Assembly: GCF_002575655.3 (NCBI RefSeq)
Contig: NC_053038.3
Location: 146,708,885-146,772,884, forward strand
DNA length: 64,000 nt
Direction: 5' to 3'
Source: Aegilops tauschii subsp. strangulata
Taxonomy: Eukaryota; Streptophyta; Magnoliopsida; Poales; Poaceae
In this document: one piece after another, positions 12,255 to 23,336 of the stretch
Layout of the letters: each line of letters begins with the position of its first letter
How positions within the stretch are numbered: the first letter of the stretch is position 1
Program-made: the position numbers and the translations under genes
The notes under the pieces: model-generated
Told to the model about the DNA's origin: nothing
The model's input: the letters and a program-made list of their open reading frames with translations, nothing else
Databases searched by the model: none

Positions 12255-12728
12255 GTAGCAGATCTGCGTTCCAAGGTTAGCACAGTAGGTTTTGAAGAGG
12301 TTACTAGTAAACTGCGAGCCGTTATCTGTGATGATGCGGTTGGGGACCCCGAAGCGGCTCACAAGGCCCTTGATGAACTTGACAACAGAGCCGGCCGGGA
12401 TGGTACTGACGGCTTCCACTTCCGCCAACTTGGTGAACTTGTCAACGACGACGTAGAGATAGCGGTAGCCCCCTGGCGCCCGAGGGAACGGGCCTAAGAT
12501 GTCCAGCCCCCAGACCGCGAACGGCCACGTGAGCGGGATGGTCTGGAGGCCCTGAGTGGGCTGGTGAATTTGCTTGGCGTGGAATTGGCAAGCCTCGCAG
12601 GACTTCACCAGCTCGGCTGCGTCGTTGAGTCCCGTAGGCCAGTAGAATCCACCGCGGAACACCTTGCCGATGAGGGTCCGTGACGACGAATGGTGCCCAC
12701 ACTCCCCACCGTGTATGTCAACCAACAA
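12255..12728 (-). pseudogene. E integrase, cut within the catalytic core
   Basis: Integrase fragment of E. The zinc-binding part shows GGECGHHSSSR and CEACQFH. The core shows the first Asp in WGLDILGPF and the second in IITDNGSQF. The frame ends at the F2 junction (12,254), before the catalytic Glu that normally follows about 35 residues later, so this copy cannot be active. The last E codon is the Tyr of QICY; the next bases are the LTR start of F2. Confidence 0.88.
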
Positions 12729-12776
12729 CTCCCTTCCTTGATCACTAGAGATGCAGCGCAGCGTGACATCGTTCAG

Positions 12777-13885
12777 TCATTTCCTACACAACTCGCCGTC
12801 TTGGATACAGTATGCTGTGGCTTGCTGGGCCACGCGCTCTGCGTCCCCTTCCTTCTCCGGCAGCGTCCCTTGCATCAGGTACTCCTTGAATTCCTTGATC
12901 CAGCATTCCTCCTGGGGCTCGAGCGCCAAGAGTAGCCGAGCTCCTGAGGTCGGGCCACAGGCTGGGGCTCCCGTGGCTGGAGGCTGTGGGAGCTCCTCCC
13001 GAGGCTGAGTCGTGCTTGAAAGTGGTGGTGTAGCTGATGGCTTGAAGAGCCGCTCCTCAAAGACACCGGGCTCTTGCGGCTGCCGCTTGGATGCTCTCCT
13101 GGCGATGTCGTCGGCTTCCTTGTTGGTACCTCGGGGCACGTGCTGCAGCTCCAGGCCCGCGAACTGCTTTTCCATCTTGCGCACCTCCGCGAGGTATGCC
13201 TCCATATGCTCGTCCTTTGGCTAGTATACCTTGTTGGAGAAGTTGACGAGGAGTTGTGAGTCCCCTCTGACGGTAAGGCGCTTCACCCCTAGAGCTGTTG
13301 CAGTCTTCAGGCCAGCTATGAGGCCTTCGTATTCTGCGATATTGTTGGAGACCTTCTTGCCGTGCTGAAAGCAGAGTTGCACGGCGTAGTAGAGCTTGTC
13401 CTGAGTGGGCGAGATGAGCACTGCTCCAGCCCCTGCGCCCTGGTGCGCGAAGGCGCCATCGAAATACATGACCCAGCCATCTGGAGCCTCGCTCCCTGGT
13501 GAGGTGGACCGGTCTACGCCTTCCTCAAGTGTCGGGGCATCCGTCCATTCTGCCACAAAATCAACGAGCGCGGCCCCCTTGATGACCTGGTAGTGCTGAA
13601 CTCCAACTGCAATGCTTGCAGCTCGATGTTCCACTCAGCGGCCCTTCCACCTGAGTTGGGGCTCCTGAGCACCCTCTCCAATGGGTAGGCTGAGACGACC
13701 TTGATGGGGTGGCCCTGGAAGTAGTGTCGCAGCTTGCGTGAGGCCACCAAGAGTGCTAGCAGAAGTTTCTGAGGCATGGGGTAGCGTGCCCTCGCGTCCC
13801 GCAGCACTGTGCTGACGAAGTACACTGGGTGTTCGACGAGGGCTGGCACATTGTCGAGGCCTGGGTCCTGCGGAGATTGGGGCAC
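12777..13885 (-). pseudogene. E RNase H region with second (archaeal-type) RNase H
   Basis: Three overlapping stretches in different frames (13885-13514, 13634-13221, 13205-12777) give the end of the original Gypsy RNase H ([27 protein letters not shown]) and then a second RNase H starting GWVMYFDGAF, with EYEGL and RGDSQL active-site motifs and NKEADDIARR at its end. This second domain is the archaeal-like RNase H known from Tat-lineage plant elements. An in-frame TAG at about 13,220 and frame changes near 13,600 and 13,900 show decay. A proline-rich linker leads towards the integrase. Confidence 0.85.
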
Positions 13886-13945
13886 ATCCTAAGGTGGAGG
13901 GGTTCCTGAGACCTGACTGTCTTCAGGAATTTCTGCGACGTTGTC

Positions 13946-16251
13946 CTACCGAGCTTGGTCTTCTGCTGCTGATGCCCTTGCTGTGCCTTCCTGACCCTGC
14001 ACCACTTCAGCTCTGGCTTGGCGCAGCGCGTCCTCGGCTTGGCACTCCTTCCGAACCGCCACCAGCGCTGCACTGGCGGAGTATGGGGTGGCGGCAAGGT
14101 AAAGTACTAAGGGCTCGAGAGGCCGTGGCGCCACCATCACCGGAGGGCTGGTAAGGTATTTCTTGAGGTCATGGAAGGCTCGGTCGGCCTCCAGGGTCCA
14201 TTCGAATGGGCCCTTCTTCTTCATGAGCTTGAAGAAGGGTAAGGCGCGCTCTCCCAGCTTGGAGATGAAACGCCCCAATGCGGTCACCCGCCCTACTAGC
14301 TTCTGCATCTCTTTGAGGGTCTGTGGTGGGCTCATGTCCTCGATGGCCTTGATCTTCTCCGGGTTCGCCTCGATCCCTCTATGGGATACGAGGAATCCCA
14401 GCAGCTTGCCGGAGGGGACGCCGAACACGCACTTCTCCGGGTTAAGCCTCAAGTTCACTTGGCGCAGGCTCTCGAAGGTCTCCTCCAAGTCTTGAATCAA
14501 TGTCCTCGCCTCGCGAGACTTTACCACTATGTCATCGACGTAGGCCTCTGTGTTTCTCCCAAGCTGCCGCCCCAGGGCGATGTTCATCAGCCACTGAAAA
14601 GTCGCGCCCGCGTTGCGCAGCCCGAAGGGCATGCAGGTGTAGTAGTACACCTGACATGGTGTCAGGAAGGCTATCTTCTCCACATCTTCCACCGCCATCT
14701 TGATTGGATGATACCCTGAGAACGCATCCAGGAAGCACAGCAGGTCGCACTCGGCGGTGGAGTCGACGATCTGGTCGATGCGCGGCAGCGGGGACGGATC
14801 TTGGGGGCAGGCTTTATTAAGGTTGGTGAAGTCGACGCACATCCGTTCCTTCCCGCCTTTCTTTGGCACTACGACGGGGTTCGCCAACCACTCGGGATAT
14901 CGAACTTCGCGAATGGCACCCGCCGCCTCTAGCTTGCGGGTCTCCTGGATGATGAAGGACTGCTTCTCAATGGACTGTCGTCTCGCTCGCTGCTTCACGG
15001 GCCGTATGTTGGGGCATACCCTCAGATGATGCTGAATCACCTCCCTCGGGACCCCTACCAGCTGATTGGGTGCCCACGCGAATATCTCCTTGTTTGCACG
15101 CAAGAACCTCAGCAAGGCCTCCTCTTGACCCGGGTCAAGGCCGGCGCCTATGGTAAAGGTTGCCCCTGAAGACCCGTCCTCGTTGACCGGCACCTGCTTG
15201 GTTTCCGCCTTGTCTTGGGTGAACAGCTGCTTCTTCTTGGTAGGCGCGGCCTCCTTGGCCTCCGGGGTACCGGCGCCGGCGGGCTGTGCTGCCGCCGTGG
15301 TCTTGAAGGCAAGCCTGTGTGCCGTCACGGCCTCCTTAGTGTCCCCCTTGATGGTGAGGACGCCCTTGCTCCCAGGAATCTTCATGAGGTTGTAGGTCGG
15401 GTGAGTCGCCGCCATGAACTGATCCAGAGTTGGGTACCCGAGGATGGCGTTGTACGGGAGACCGATGCGGGCGATGTCAAAGTCCACCAGCTCGGTGCGG
15501 TAGTTGTTGCGTGTGCCGACAGTGACGGGGAGGCAGATTTGCCCCAGAGAGTGGGCAGCTCCACCACCAACTCCTGAGAAGGGCTTGCTGAGGCTGAGCC
15601 GCTCGAGCGATACGCGAAGAAGGCTGAAGGCTTCTACGGAGAGCAAGTTGAGGCCGGCACCACCGTCGATGAGGGTCTTGGTAACAACCACGTTGCAGAT
15701 GGTGGGCGTGCAGAGCATGGGGAGCATGCCCGAGCCGGCGGTGGAGTTGGGGTGGTCTTCTGAGCCGAAAGTGAGGTCGGCCTCTGGTGCAGCCCAACCC
15801 GGCGGAGCCCCTGGGTGCTTGGAGGTGGCTCCAATCTGACGGAGGAATGGTTTGACATGGCGATCTGAAGGCGGCACTTGAGAGCCGCCCAGCAGGGCCG
15901 CGACTGCGTGGTGCGCCGGCACCGCGTAGCGGGCACCGAAGAGGTCGCGGAGCTCCCCCCAGGACGCCATCGTGGATCCAGGGAGGTTGAGCAGCCTGGC
16001 ACGTGGCTCGCCGGCGAGGGCTATGGGGAACCAGTTGGCCATGATCTTGTCGTCGCCTCCGGCCTCGAGGACAGCCTCCTCATACGCCAGAAGGAAAGGC
16101 GACGGGCTGCCGCGTCGTCGTAGCGCGGCGGCATCTCTGGCTTGAACTTGGTCGGCCACCGCACCCGTCGCAGGGCGGGGGCCAGGGCTCGGTAGCCAGA
16201 TGCCCCGCTATCGATGCCGGTCGCAGAGGTGGATGGCGAGGCACCCGCCAT
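13946..16251 (-). pseudogene. E gag(short)-protease-RT polyprotein
   Basis: The long open part is 16159-13946 (737 residues). A short gag piece (residues about 20-110, with NLPGSTMASWGELRDLF) is followed almost at once by the protease motif LIDGGAG (163-169), so most of gag, including any zinc knuckle, is missing. This looks like a deletion derivative. RT follows: FLDAFSGYH near 476-484, MPFGLRNAGATFQ and YVDD at 540-543. The original RNase H begins LYLAAT, where the usual first catalytic Asp is replaced by Ala. The likely true start is the Met at 16251, in another frame that joins near 16,110, so there is one frameshift at the N-terminus. Confidence 0.88.
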
Positions 16252-16303
16252 GGGGCGAAGTGCGGCGGTGCGGGGCGCAGGCTGGTGGAGAGGAGCTACG
16301 ACG

Positions 16304-16323
16304 CACCCCTACTTGGCATGCCA
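16304..16323 (-). other. Primer-binding site of E, decayed
   Basis: The minus strand reads TGGCATGCCAAGTAGGGGTG. The homologous site in element D is TGGCGCGCCAGGTAGGGGG. Most differences are G-to-A or C-to-T changes, several of them at CpG, as expected from deamination of methylated DNA. I do not assign the tRNA. Confidence 0.75.
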
Positions 16324-16325
16324 AA

Positions 16326-17487
16326 TGTAGGATGTAGGGTTCAGGCAAACCCTTAACGTTCAAACTTTGGGGTGTGCGCGAAGTCTTTCCCTCCTACCGA
16401 TCCATGCCCTAACTCGCTAAGATCTTGCGGATGAACTCGACGAACTCGCAACACAGAAAGACACGAGATTTATACTGGTTCGGGCCACCGTTGTGGTGTA
16501 ATACCCTACTCCAATGTGTGGTGGTGGATTGCCTCTTAGGCTGATGATGAACAGTACAAGGGGAAGAACAACCTAGATTAGATCAGATCAGATCAGGCCG
16601 AGATTCCCCTACTGTGGTGGCTAGTTCTACTTATATAGGCCCTGGTCCTCTCCCCAAATATTGAGCGGGGAGGGATCCAACAACGGCGGGCAAATTTGAA
16701 GGGGGACAACTAGTATGAGCTGTCCTGACAAAAGTGGTCTTCGCCTGCGAAGGCTCAGGTGGTGACGCCATCTTGGGCCCAACGATGACCTCCATCCTGC
16801 CGTCCTTCTGGTCTTGGTCTCATTGCACTGATATGGCAACCTTTGCCTGATGCCTCGTTACTCCTCGCCTGCGCTTGCCTCCTTAGCACCAAAGAGGAAA
16901 CAAGGACGCTGCGCGCGCTGGCGCCCGCCTGGTCTCGATCGTCATGGCTCACGTCACGAGAGCCTCGTGAGGTTTGCCCCGCCTTGATATCTCCATTCCT
17001 CGTGAGCCTGCCTAGCTAGGCCACTCCTGAGGAGGTCTTGCGTCGCCCGCCTCGCGAGGCTTGGCCCCTCGCGAGGGTCTTGGATGCCTTGTTGATGAAG
17101 ATGGGCCGTACGGCCCACTGACTTAGCCACGCCGTGGGCCGTAGGCAGGCAAGTCTGGGGACCCCCGTTCCCAGAACGCTGACATCTTCCTCTCCCGCCC
17201 CAGCACCATCATCACCAGCCTCCTTGGGTGATAGCAAGGGAGGGATGTTCCCTTGGTGCCTTCGCCTCCCCTCTAGTAGTCTTCTGGCTGAGCTTTGGTG
17301 GATGACTCCACCGGTGCTCAAGCCGGAGCTTCTTGCTGGCCTTGGAGGCGACGACCAGGGGAACGCTGCTCTGCCCTCCGTGCCCCTCATCACTCCCGAT
17401 CTTGTCAGGCCGGGCCGGCGGGCCGTGATGGGACCGGGATGGGCTCCTGCTTGGGTGCCTTTCTCGTCTTTTCCTCCTTCCACCGCA
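16326..17487 (-). repeat. 5' LTR of element E
   Basis: The LTR starts TGTAGGATGTAGGG on the plus strand, immediately outside the PBS. A minus-strand TATA box (CCTATATAAG) lies at 16,630-16,639. The outer end is set provisionally at ...CCACCGCA (17,487), before AT-rich sequence I assign to D. The LTR contains several GC-rich palindromic words of the form CCTCGCGAGG. No second copy lies in the window to confirm the length. Confidence 0.65.
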
Positions 17488-17714
17488 AGACCTGGTGGAG
17501 GGAAAACGAAAAGAGGAGATTATGGGGGCACTTATCTTTTTTCAATATTAAGTCTGCAGGCACTTGCCAAATTTAAGTTCAAATAATCTAATCTCTCGAG
17601 TCCATGCCTGTGTTCTGTAAGTTCTGTACTTGTATGATTAGCATATTAATGAAAAAGATGAACCCTGCCGGGAACCCATGCATTTATATGTCCATGCAGA
17701 GGTGGAATACCTCT
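17488..17714 (-). other. D sequence downstream of integrase, no gene seen
   Basis: AT-rich sequence between the E LTR and the end of the D integrase frame. It probably corresponds to the 3' untranslated part of D. I see no PPT or LTR edge in it. Confidence 0.5.
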
Positions 17715-18860
17715 TTATTTTAAATAAACGAGTTTTCCCCGACAGGCTATCCTGCTGGTACCCTTTTGATTTTGTTGCCGGAGAATTGAGCCTACTGGGC
17801 GAAAAAATTTGTATGCGATCTCCGGCAAGCCAAATAGATAAGTTCTACCTCTTGACCATAAGTGTTCTATAAGCTGAAACTTGTGCATGAGAAAACCTCG
17901 CCGCTCTTTGAAACTTAGGTGCTCCCATCCTCGGCTTGAATTTTTCTTCAGGACAAGGTCGCCTTCCTCAAAACACCGGGCTTGAACCCTGCAGCTGTGA
18001 TAGCGACGCAGGGCTTGCTTAGCACGCGTAGCAGCCCGGAGACGGTTCTCCTCGAGTAGCACAGCATCGTCACGCCGGTTCTGATCTTGCACTACTTCAT
18101 CGTAGGCAAGCACTCGAGGTGACCAGTAAATGAGTCCCGTGGGGATAACTACTTCTGTCCCATAGACTAGGGAGAAGGGAGTCTGCCTGGTAGCTCAATT
18201 TGGTGTCGTTCTAAGGGACCAGAGAACTACTAGCAGCTCATCGATCCACTGCCTGCCGTGCTTCTCCAACGTATCAAAGGTTCTTGTATTGAGTCCCTGC
18301 AGCACTTCAGCATTCTCCCTCTTACCTTGTCCATTGCTTCTGGAATGTGAAACGGAGGCAAATGAGATCTTGCTTCTGAGGGCATGAACATATTGCATGA
18401 AGGCCCGACTCATGAACTGGGAGTCGTTGTCAGTAATGATCCTTGCTGGGACTCCAAAACGGCACACCAATTCTTTCAAGAACTTGATAGCTGACTAAGC
18501 AGTCACCTTTCTCACGGCAGCTACTTCCGGCCACTTTGTAAACTAGTCGATAGTGATGAATAAGAATTCAAAGTCCCCGGCAGCTCAGGGGAAAGGGCCG
18601 AGGATATCGAGCCCCTAGACCGAAAACGACCATGACAAAGGGATTGTCTGAAGAGCTTGTGCAGGCAGGTGGATGTTCTTGGAATGGAACTGGCAGGCTT
18701 CACATTTGGTGACTAGCTCAACTACATCTTGGAGGGCTGTGGGCCAATAGAATCCTAGCCGGAATGCTTTCCCAACTAATGCTCTTGATCCAATGTGGCA
18801 GCCGCACATGCCTTTGTTTATCTGAGTGAGCAGTTCCTTTCCTTCTTCCCGCAGATGCAC
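17715..18860 (-). pseudogene. D integrase, broken into three pieces
   Basis: Integrase remnant. Piece 18860-18615 has the zinc-binding region, but the usual CGHH reads CGCH; the CEACQFH pair is kept. Piece 18479-18195 has the core with the second Asp in IITDNDSQF, while the usual catalytic Glu in the NGQ-x-E motif reads Lys (NGQGKREN). Piece 18113-17715 has the C-terminal part with YHSCRVQARCFEEGDLVLKK. Stops lie between the pieces. This enzyme is certainly inactive. Confidence 0.88.
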
Positions 18861-18988
18861 TTCAATTTCACACTTTGGTCTCCTTCTGTACAGAGTGTCA
18901 TCGACAAACTAATACAAACTGGACCTCCGGGCTACTCTTTTAGCTTCATCTTGGTCATCGGGAAGTTCTCCGATTTGGAGGAATTGGA

Positions 18989-20143
18989 CTATGTGCCTTG
19001 CCCAAGTTGGATCCTGGGGCTCGGCACAAGGTGTAGTGGCACCTCCTCAATTGTGGGGGTACATTCCTCGTTCTCGGGGACCATGGGCCCGGCTGGAGGG
19101 TGCGGTCCGGCAAGTGGTGAGGAGTTGTTTCTGGTAGGGTCCCTACCAGGAGCGGAAGACTCTACCGGGAGAGGCTTACCGGAGTCCATCTTCCTCCTCT
19201 TCCGGGCCATTGTTGCTGGGGATACGAAGGGCTGAGTAAAATGGAGAATAAAAGTTCCTGTTTCCACAGGAAGCTTCTGCGCAACACACTTTGGCAGATG
19301 ATCAGCTATGCTGGGTACATGCTCTGTTTGTAATCCGTCAAAGTGATCCTCCAATCTTCTCACTTCCTCAACGTATGCTTCCATCAATGGACTTTGGTAA
19401 TCCTTGTTGACTTTTCTCACCACGAGCTGTGAATCACCTCGAGTAATCAACTTCTTGATTCCCAATTCTGCGGCAATCTTGAGCTCTGCAAGGAGCCCTT
19501 CAAACTCTACTGTATTGTTGGTCGCCTCTTCTCGGGCAAAATGCATCCGGACGACGTACTTCATGTGCTCCCCGAAGGGGGCCACGAGAAGCACACCAAC
19601 AATTGAACCTTGCAGGTAAAAGGCACCATCGAAATACATCATCCATTCTTGGGGCGCTTCCTTGCCGGGGATGACTGTTTCTGGCACTTCCTCATTAGGG
19701 GTTGGCGTCCATTCCGCAATAAAATCTGCCAATGCCCTGCTTAGGATTGTTGATGTGCTCTCAAACTTCAGGCCAAAACTGGATAACTCCAAAGCCCACT
19801 CCATTATTCTGCCGGTAGCCTCAGGGTTTTGGAGTATCCTTTGCAATGGGAAACAAGTGACAACCATGTTCTCATGGGCTTGGAAGTAGTGGCGTAGTTT
19901 CCTTGAGGCCATGGTGAGACCAAAGATCAATTTTTGCACGAAAGAGTACCTCGATCGAGCTCCTTGTAGCAGGGAACTGACGAAGTACACTGGGCGCTGC
20001 ACCACTTTCTTTCTTGTCGTGTCCTTGGGGTTGCCCTCGCTGCCGTGCTCATTTCTGTCCTGATCCTTATCTGGGTTTGTCGGGCCTTGCTCACTTTCTG
20101 CTTCGTCCACTTCCTGCTGTGCCACCAAACCTGCACTAACCAC
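18989..20143 (-). pseudogene. D RNase H and second (archaeal-type) RNase H
   Basis: A 384-residue open stretch. The first part is the tail of the Gypsy RNase H ([30 protein letters not shown]). The second part is the archaeal-like RNase H typical of Tat elements: WMMYFDGAF, a Glu in VEFEGLL, the Asp of TRGDSQLV and a final region IADHLPK. A linker with acidic and proline-rich sequence follows. It is the longest intact piece left of D. Confidence 0.88.
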
Positions 20144-20235
20144 TTGATTGGTTGCCGCCCAGTATAGCAGCTATGGTTCTTGTGGTTTGGGAGCAACCAA
20201 GGTGGGCACAAAGGACAAGTAGGTCTTGAACTCTT

Positions 20236-21126
20236 TCAAAGCCACATCTGCAAAGCCGCCTTCTTCAAGATTTTGAAGAACGGCAGGGTGCGCTCGGCAG
20301 ACTTGGAAATGAATCTGCTTAATGCGGCAACACACCCTGTCAGACACCTCACATCCTTAACTGTCATTGGCACCTGGATTTGCTCGATAGCGTTGATCTT
20401 GTCGGGGTTGGTTTCGATCAGCCGATGGGATACAAAGAACCAAAGTAGCTTGCCAGAGGGAGCCAAACACGCACTTCTCCGGGTTGAGCTTCAAGTTGAT
20501 CTTGCACAGATTGGCAAACGTCTCCTCCAAGTCCTAGATGAGGGTTGCTCTGTCCTTGGTCTTGACCTCAATATCATCCATATACGCCTCAATGTTTCGG
20601 TGTAGTTGTGGCTCAAAACCAATCTGGACTGCCCTTGCAAAAGTAGACCTAGCACTCTTTAATCCGAATGGCATACGGAAAAACTGTACGTACCACATGG
20701 GGTGATGAACGAGGTCTTCTCTTCATCTTCTTTGGACATGAAGATTTGATGATATCCAGAGTATGCATCCAGAAAGGAGAGCAAATCGCAACCAGAAGTG
20801 GAATCCACAATCTGATTGATGCGTGGCAAGGGAAATGGGTCCTTTGAGCAAGCTTTATTGAGACGTGTGAAATCTATGCAAAGCCTCCATTTCCCGTTAG
20901 CCTTGCGAACAACCACTGGGTTTGCTAACCATGTTGGATGTAGCACTCCTCTGACCAAACCACCTACCTCAAGCTTCTTAATCTCCTCTGCAATAAACTG
21001 CTGCCTCTCCAAGGCCTGCTTCCGGACTTTCTGCTTGACAGGTCGGGCGTGTGGGCAGACAGCTAGGTGGTGCTCGATTACCTCCCTGGGAACACCGAGG
21101 ATATCAGATGGTTGCCAGGCAAACAC
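20236..21126 (-). pseudogene. D reverse transcriptase, frameshifted
   Basis: Piece 21126-20659 covers the N-terminal RT (KPVKQK-like motif, LRRVxHPTWLANPVVV region, FLDAYSGYHQI). The catalytic segment near 20,570-20,590 still encodes AYMDD in another frame. Piece 20466-20236 covers the C-terminal thumb region (GKLLWFFVSHR, FISKSAERTLPFFK). At least two frameshifts break the gene. Confidence 0.85.
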
Positions 21127-21531
21127 ATCGATATTCGCCCACAGGAAGGCAACATGTGCACTTTCCTATTTGTCATCAAGGGTGGTGGTGATAGTGAAGG
21201 TACCATCAACGCCAGCCAGCCGTGTCGGGACCTTCTTCACTTTTTGCGCAGCAACCTTGGACCTCTTGCTGTTGGAGCTCTCCGGCAAGTTATCAACAGG
21301 CCCAGTGCACTCCCTAGAGGTACGCTTCCCAGTTTCCTTGCCAGCGTCCCTGCTATCCTTCTTCCTTCCTTTGTTCTCCTTGGCGGGAACTGCTGCTGCC
21401 GCTGCCACTGCTGTGACCGCGTCCCAGTACATCTTATCCACGCAAATGATTGCGTCCTGCTCGTTTGATGGGATGGAGATGACTCCTACCGGCCCAGGCA
21501 TCTTCAAGGTGTTGTAGGCATAGTGGGATGT
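21127..21531 (-). pseudogene. D protease-RT linker up to the A insertion site
   Basis: The minus frame from about 21,531 to 21,166 continues the protease domain found at 59,947-60,249 and ends in a Lys-rich linker. It includes YNTLKMPGPVGVISI, a segment that follows the protease in Tat elements. Element A begins at 21,532. Confidence 0.75.
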
Positions 21532-21800
21532 TGTAACGCGCCGAGAACGATGAGCCAGATGTCGTCCAGTTATTCACCGTTGTTGCCATGTCATTCCCTT
21601 GTGTGTTGCACTTTGCCATGTCATCATGTGCATTTCATCTACATGTTTTTCAAAACTTGCATCCATCCGGGTCTCCCAATTCTCTCTGTTGTCCATTCTG
21701 AGCCGAGACACACTTGCACGCGCCCGCGGTACCTCCGAAATATTATTTTATAAGTGAGATAAAAATGTTCTCGGAATGGGATGAAAGTTGGCGTGCGGTG
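21532..21800 (+). repeat. A 5' LTR, first segment
   Basis: Matches the start of the 3' LTR (51,495 onward) and ends where the Athila element C was inserted. The last five bases cggtg are duplicated, with one change, as cggcg at 31,877-31,881. Confidence 0.93.
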
Positions 21801-23319
21801 TGATGACCCACATGTATAGGGGGTCAATTCTAGCTCTTTTCAATAAGTAAGAGTGTCGAACCCAACAAGGAGCAGAAGGAAATTACAAGTAGTTTTCAGT
21901 AAGGTAATGTCTGCAAGTGCTGAAATTGTAAGTAGCGGAGTAGTTTGATAGCAAGGTAATTTGTAATGAGCAAGTAACAATTGCAGTAACAAAAGTGCAG
22001 CAAGGTAGCCCAATCCTTTTGAGGCAAAGGACAAGCAAAACCGTGCTCTTATCATAAGCAAAACGTTCTTGAGGGTACACGGGAATTTCATCTAGTCACT
22101 GTCATCATGTTGGTTCAATTTGTGTTCGCTACTTTGATAATTTGATATGTGGGTGGACCGGTGCTTAGGTGCTGTTCTTACTTGAACAAACCTCCTACTT
22201 ATGATTAACCCAACGCAAGCATCCGTAACTACGAGAAAAGTATTAAGAATAATTCTAACCATAGCATTAAACTTTTGGATCCAATCAGTCCCTTACGGAA
22301 TAGCACATAAACTGGGGTTTAAGCTTCCGTCACTCTGGCAACCCATCATCTAATTTCTACTCCACAATGCATTCCCTTAGGCCCAAATATGGTGAAGTGT
22401 CATGTAGTCAACATTCACATGACACGACTAAGGGAATCACAACATACATACTATCAAAAATATCAAACACATATCAAGTTCATACGATTACTTGCAACAT
22501 GATTTCTCCCATGACCTCAAGAACAAAAGTAACTACTCACAAATGATAAACATGCTCATGATCAGATGAGTATTAAATAGCATATTAGATCTGAACATAT
22601 AATCTTCCACCAAATAAATCATATAGTAATCAACTACAAGATGTAATCAACACTGCTAGTCACCCACAAGCACCAATCTATAGTTCTGGTAATAAGACTG
22701 AACACAAGAGATGAACTAGAGTTTGAGATGAGATCGTGTTGGTGAAGTTGTTGATGGAGATTTCCCTCCCCAAGATGGGAGAGTTGTTGATGAAGATGAT
22801 GACGATGATTTCCCCCTCCGGGAGGGAAGTTCCCCCGGCGGAATAGCTCCGCCGGAGGGCAAAAGTGCTCCTGCCCAAGTTCTGCCTCGAAGCGGCGGCG
22901 CTCCATCCCGATAGTCTTCTCCTTATTTTTTATAGGTCAAAATGACTTTTATACCAGAAGATGGGCACCGGAGGTGGGCCTGGGTGAGCACAGCCCACCA
23001 GGGCGTGCCTGGGTTCCCTGGCGCTCCCAGGTGGGTTGTGCTCCTCTAGTGGGCCTCCTCTGGTAGTTATTTGCTCCAATAATTCTTAAATATTGCATAA
23101 AAAATCCTCGTGAAGTTTCAGCTTGTTTGGAGTTGTACAGAATAGGTGGCCTGACATAGCTTTTCCAGGTCCAGATTTCCAGCTGCCGGATTTCTCCCTC
23201 TTGGTGTGTACCTTGCAAATTATGAGAGAAAAGGCATTAGAATTACACCAAAAAGCATTATTATGGATAAAAACATCATAAATAACATTAAGAAAACATG
23301 ATGCAAAATGGACGTATCA
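21801..23319 (-). repeat. 3' LTR of element C
   Basis: 1519 bp, direct repeat of 30,392-31,876. Minus-strand TATA candidates (CTATAAAAAATAAGG and GGTATAAAAGTC) lie at about 22,920-22,960. A GC-rich imperfect hairpin near 22,970-23,045 is better preserved in the other LTR. Confidence 0.95.
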
Positions 23320-23336
23320 ACTTCCCCAAGCTTAGA
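23320..23336 (-). other. Polypurine tract of element C
   Basis: The minus strand reads TAAGCTTGGGGAAGT, directly upstream of the LTR start TGATACGTCC at 23,319. Confidence 0.85.

Larger units (their letters stand above)
12255..17487 (-). mobile_element. Element E: Tat-type Gypsy, 3' part lost to nested insertion
   Basis: Minus-oriented element with a 5' LTR at 16,326 to about 17,487, a decayed PBS, a shortened gag, PR, RT, two successive RNase H domains and the first half of IN. The duplicated RNase H and the aligned motifs place it in the Tat lineage. IN is interrupted at 12,254 by F2, so the 3' half and the 3' LTR lie outside the window. The right boundary with D (about 17,487) rests on an LTR ending ...CA and is uncertain by some tens of bases. 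Confidence 0.82.
17488..21531 (-). mobile_element. Element D, left part: decayed Tat-type Gypsy pol
   Basis: This is the 3' two-thirds of a minus-strand Tat-lineage element whose gag and 5' LTR are at 59,918-63,450. The two parts are separated by element A. Removing A and one copy of its TSD brings the PR/linker reading frame on both sides into register, which shows they were one element. Multiple stops and frameshifts throughout make D the most decayed and probably oldest layer. Its 3' LTR should lie beyond E, outside the window. Confidence 0.85.

Noticed and set aside
17016..17586. Frames of 150-155 residues on both strands at the outer part of the E LTR
   Set aside because: Opposite-strand overlapping frames in GC-rich LTR DNA without any domain.
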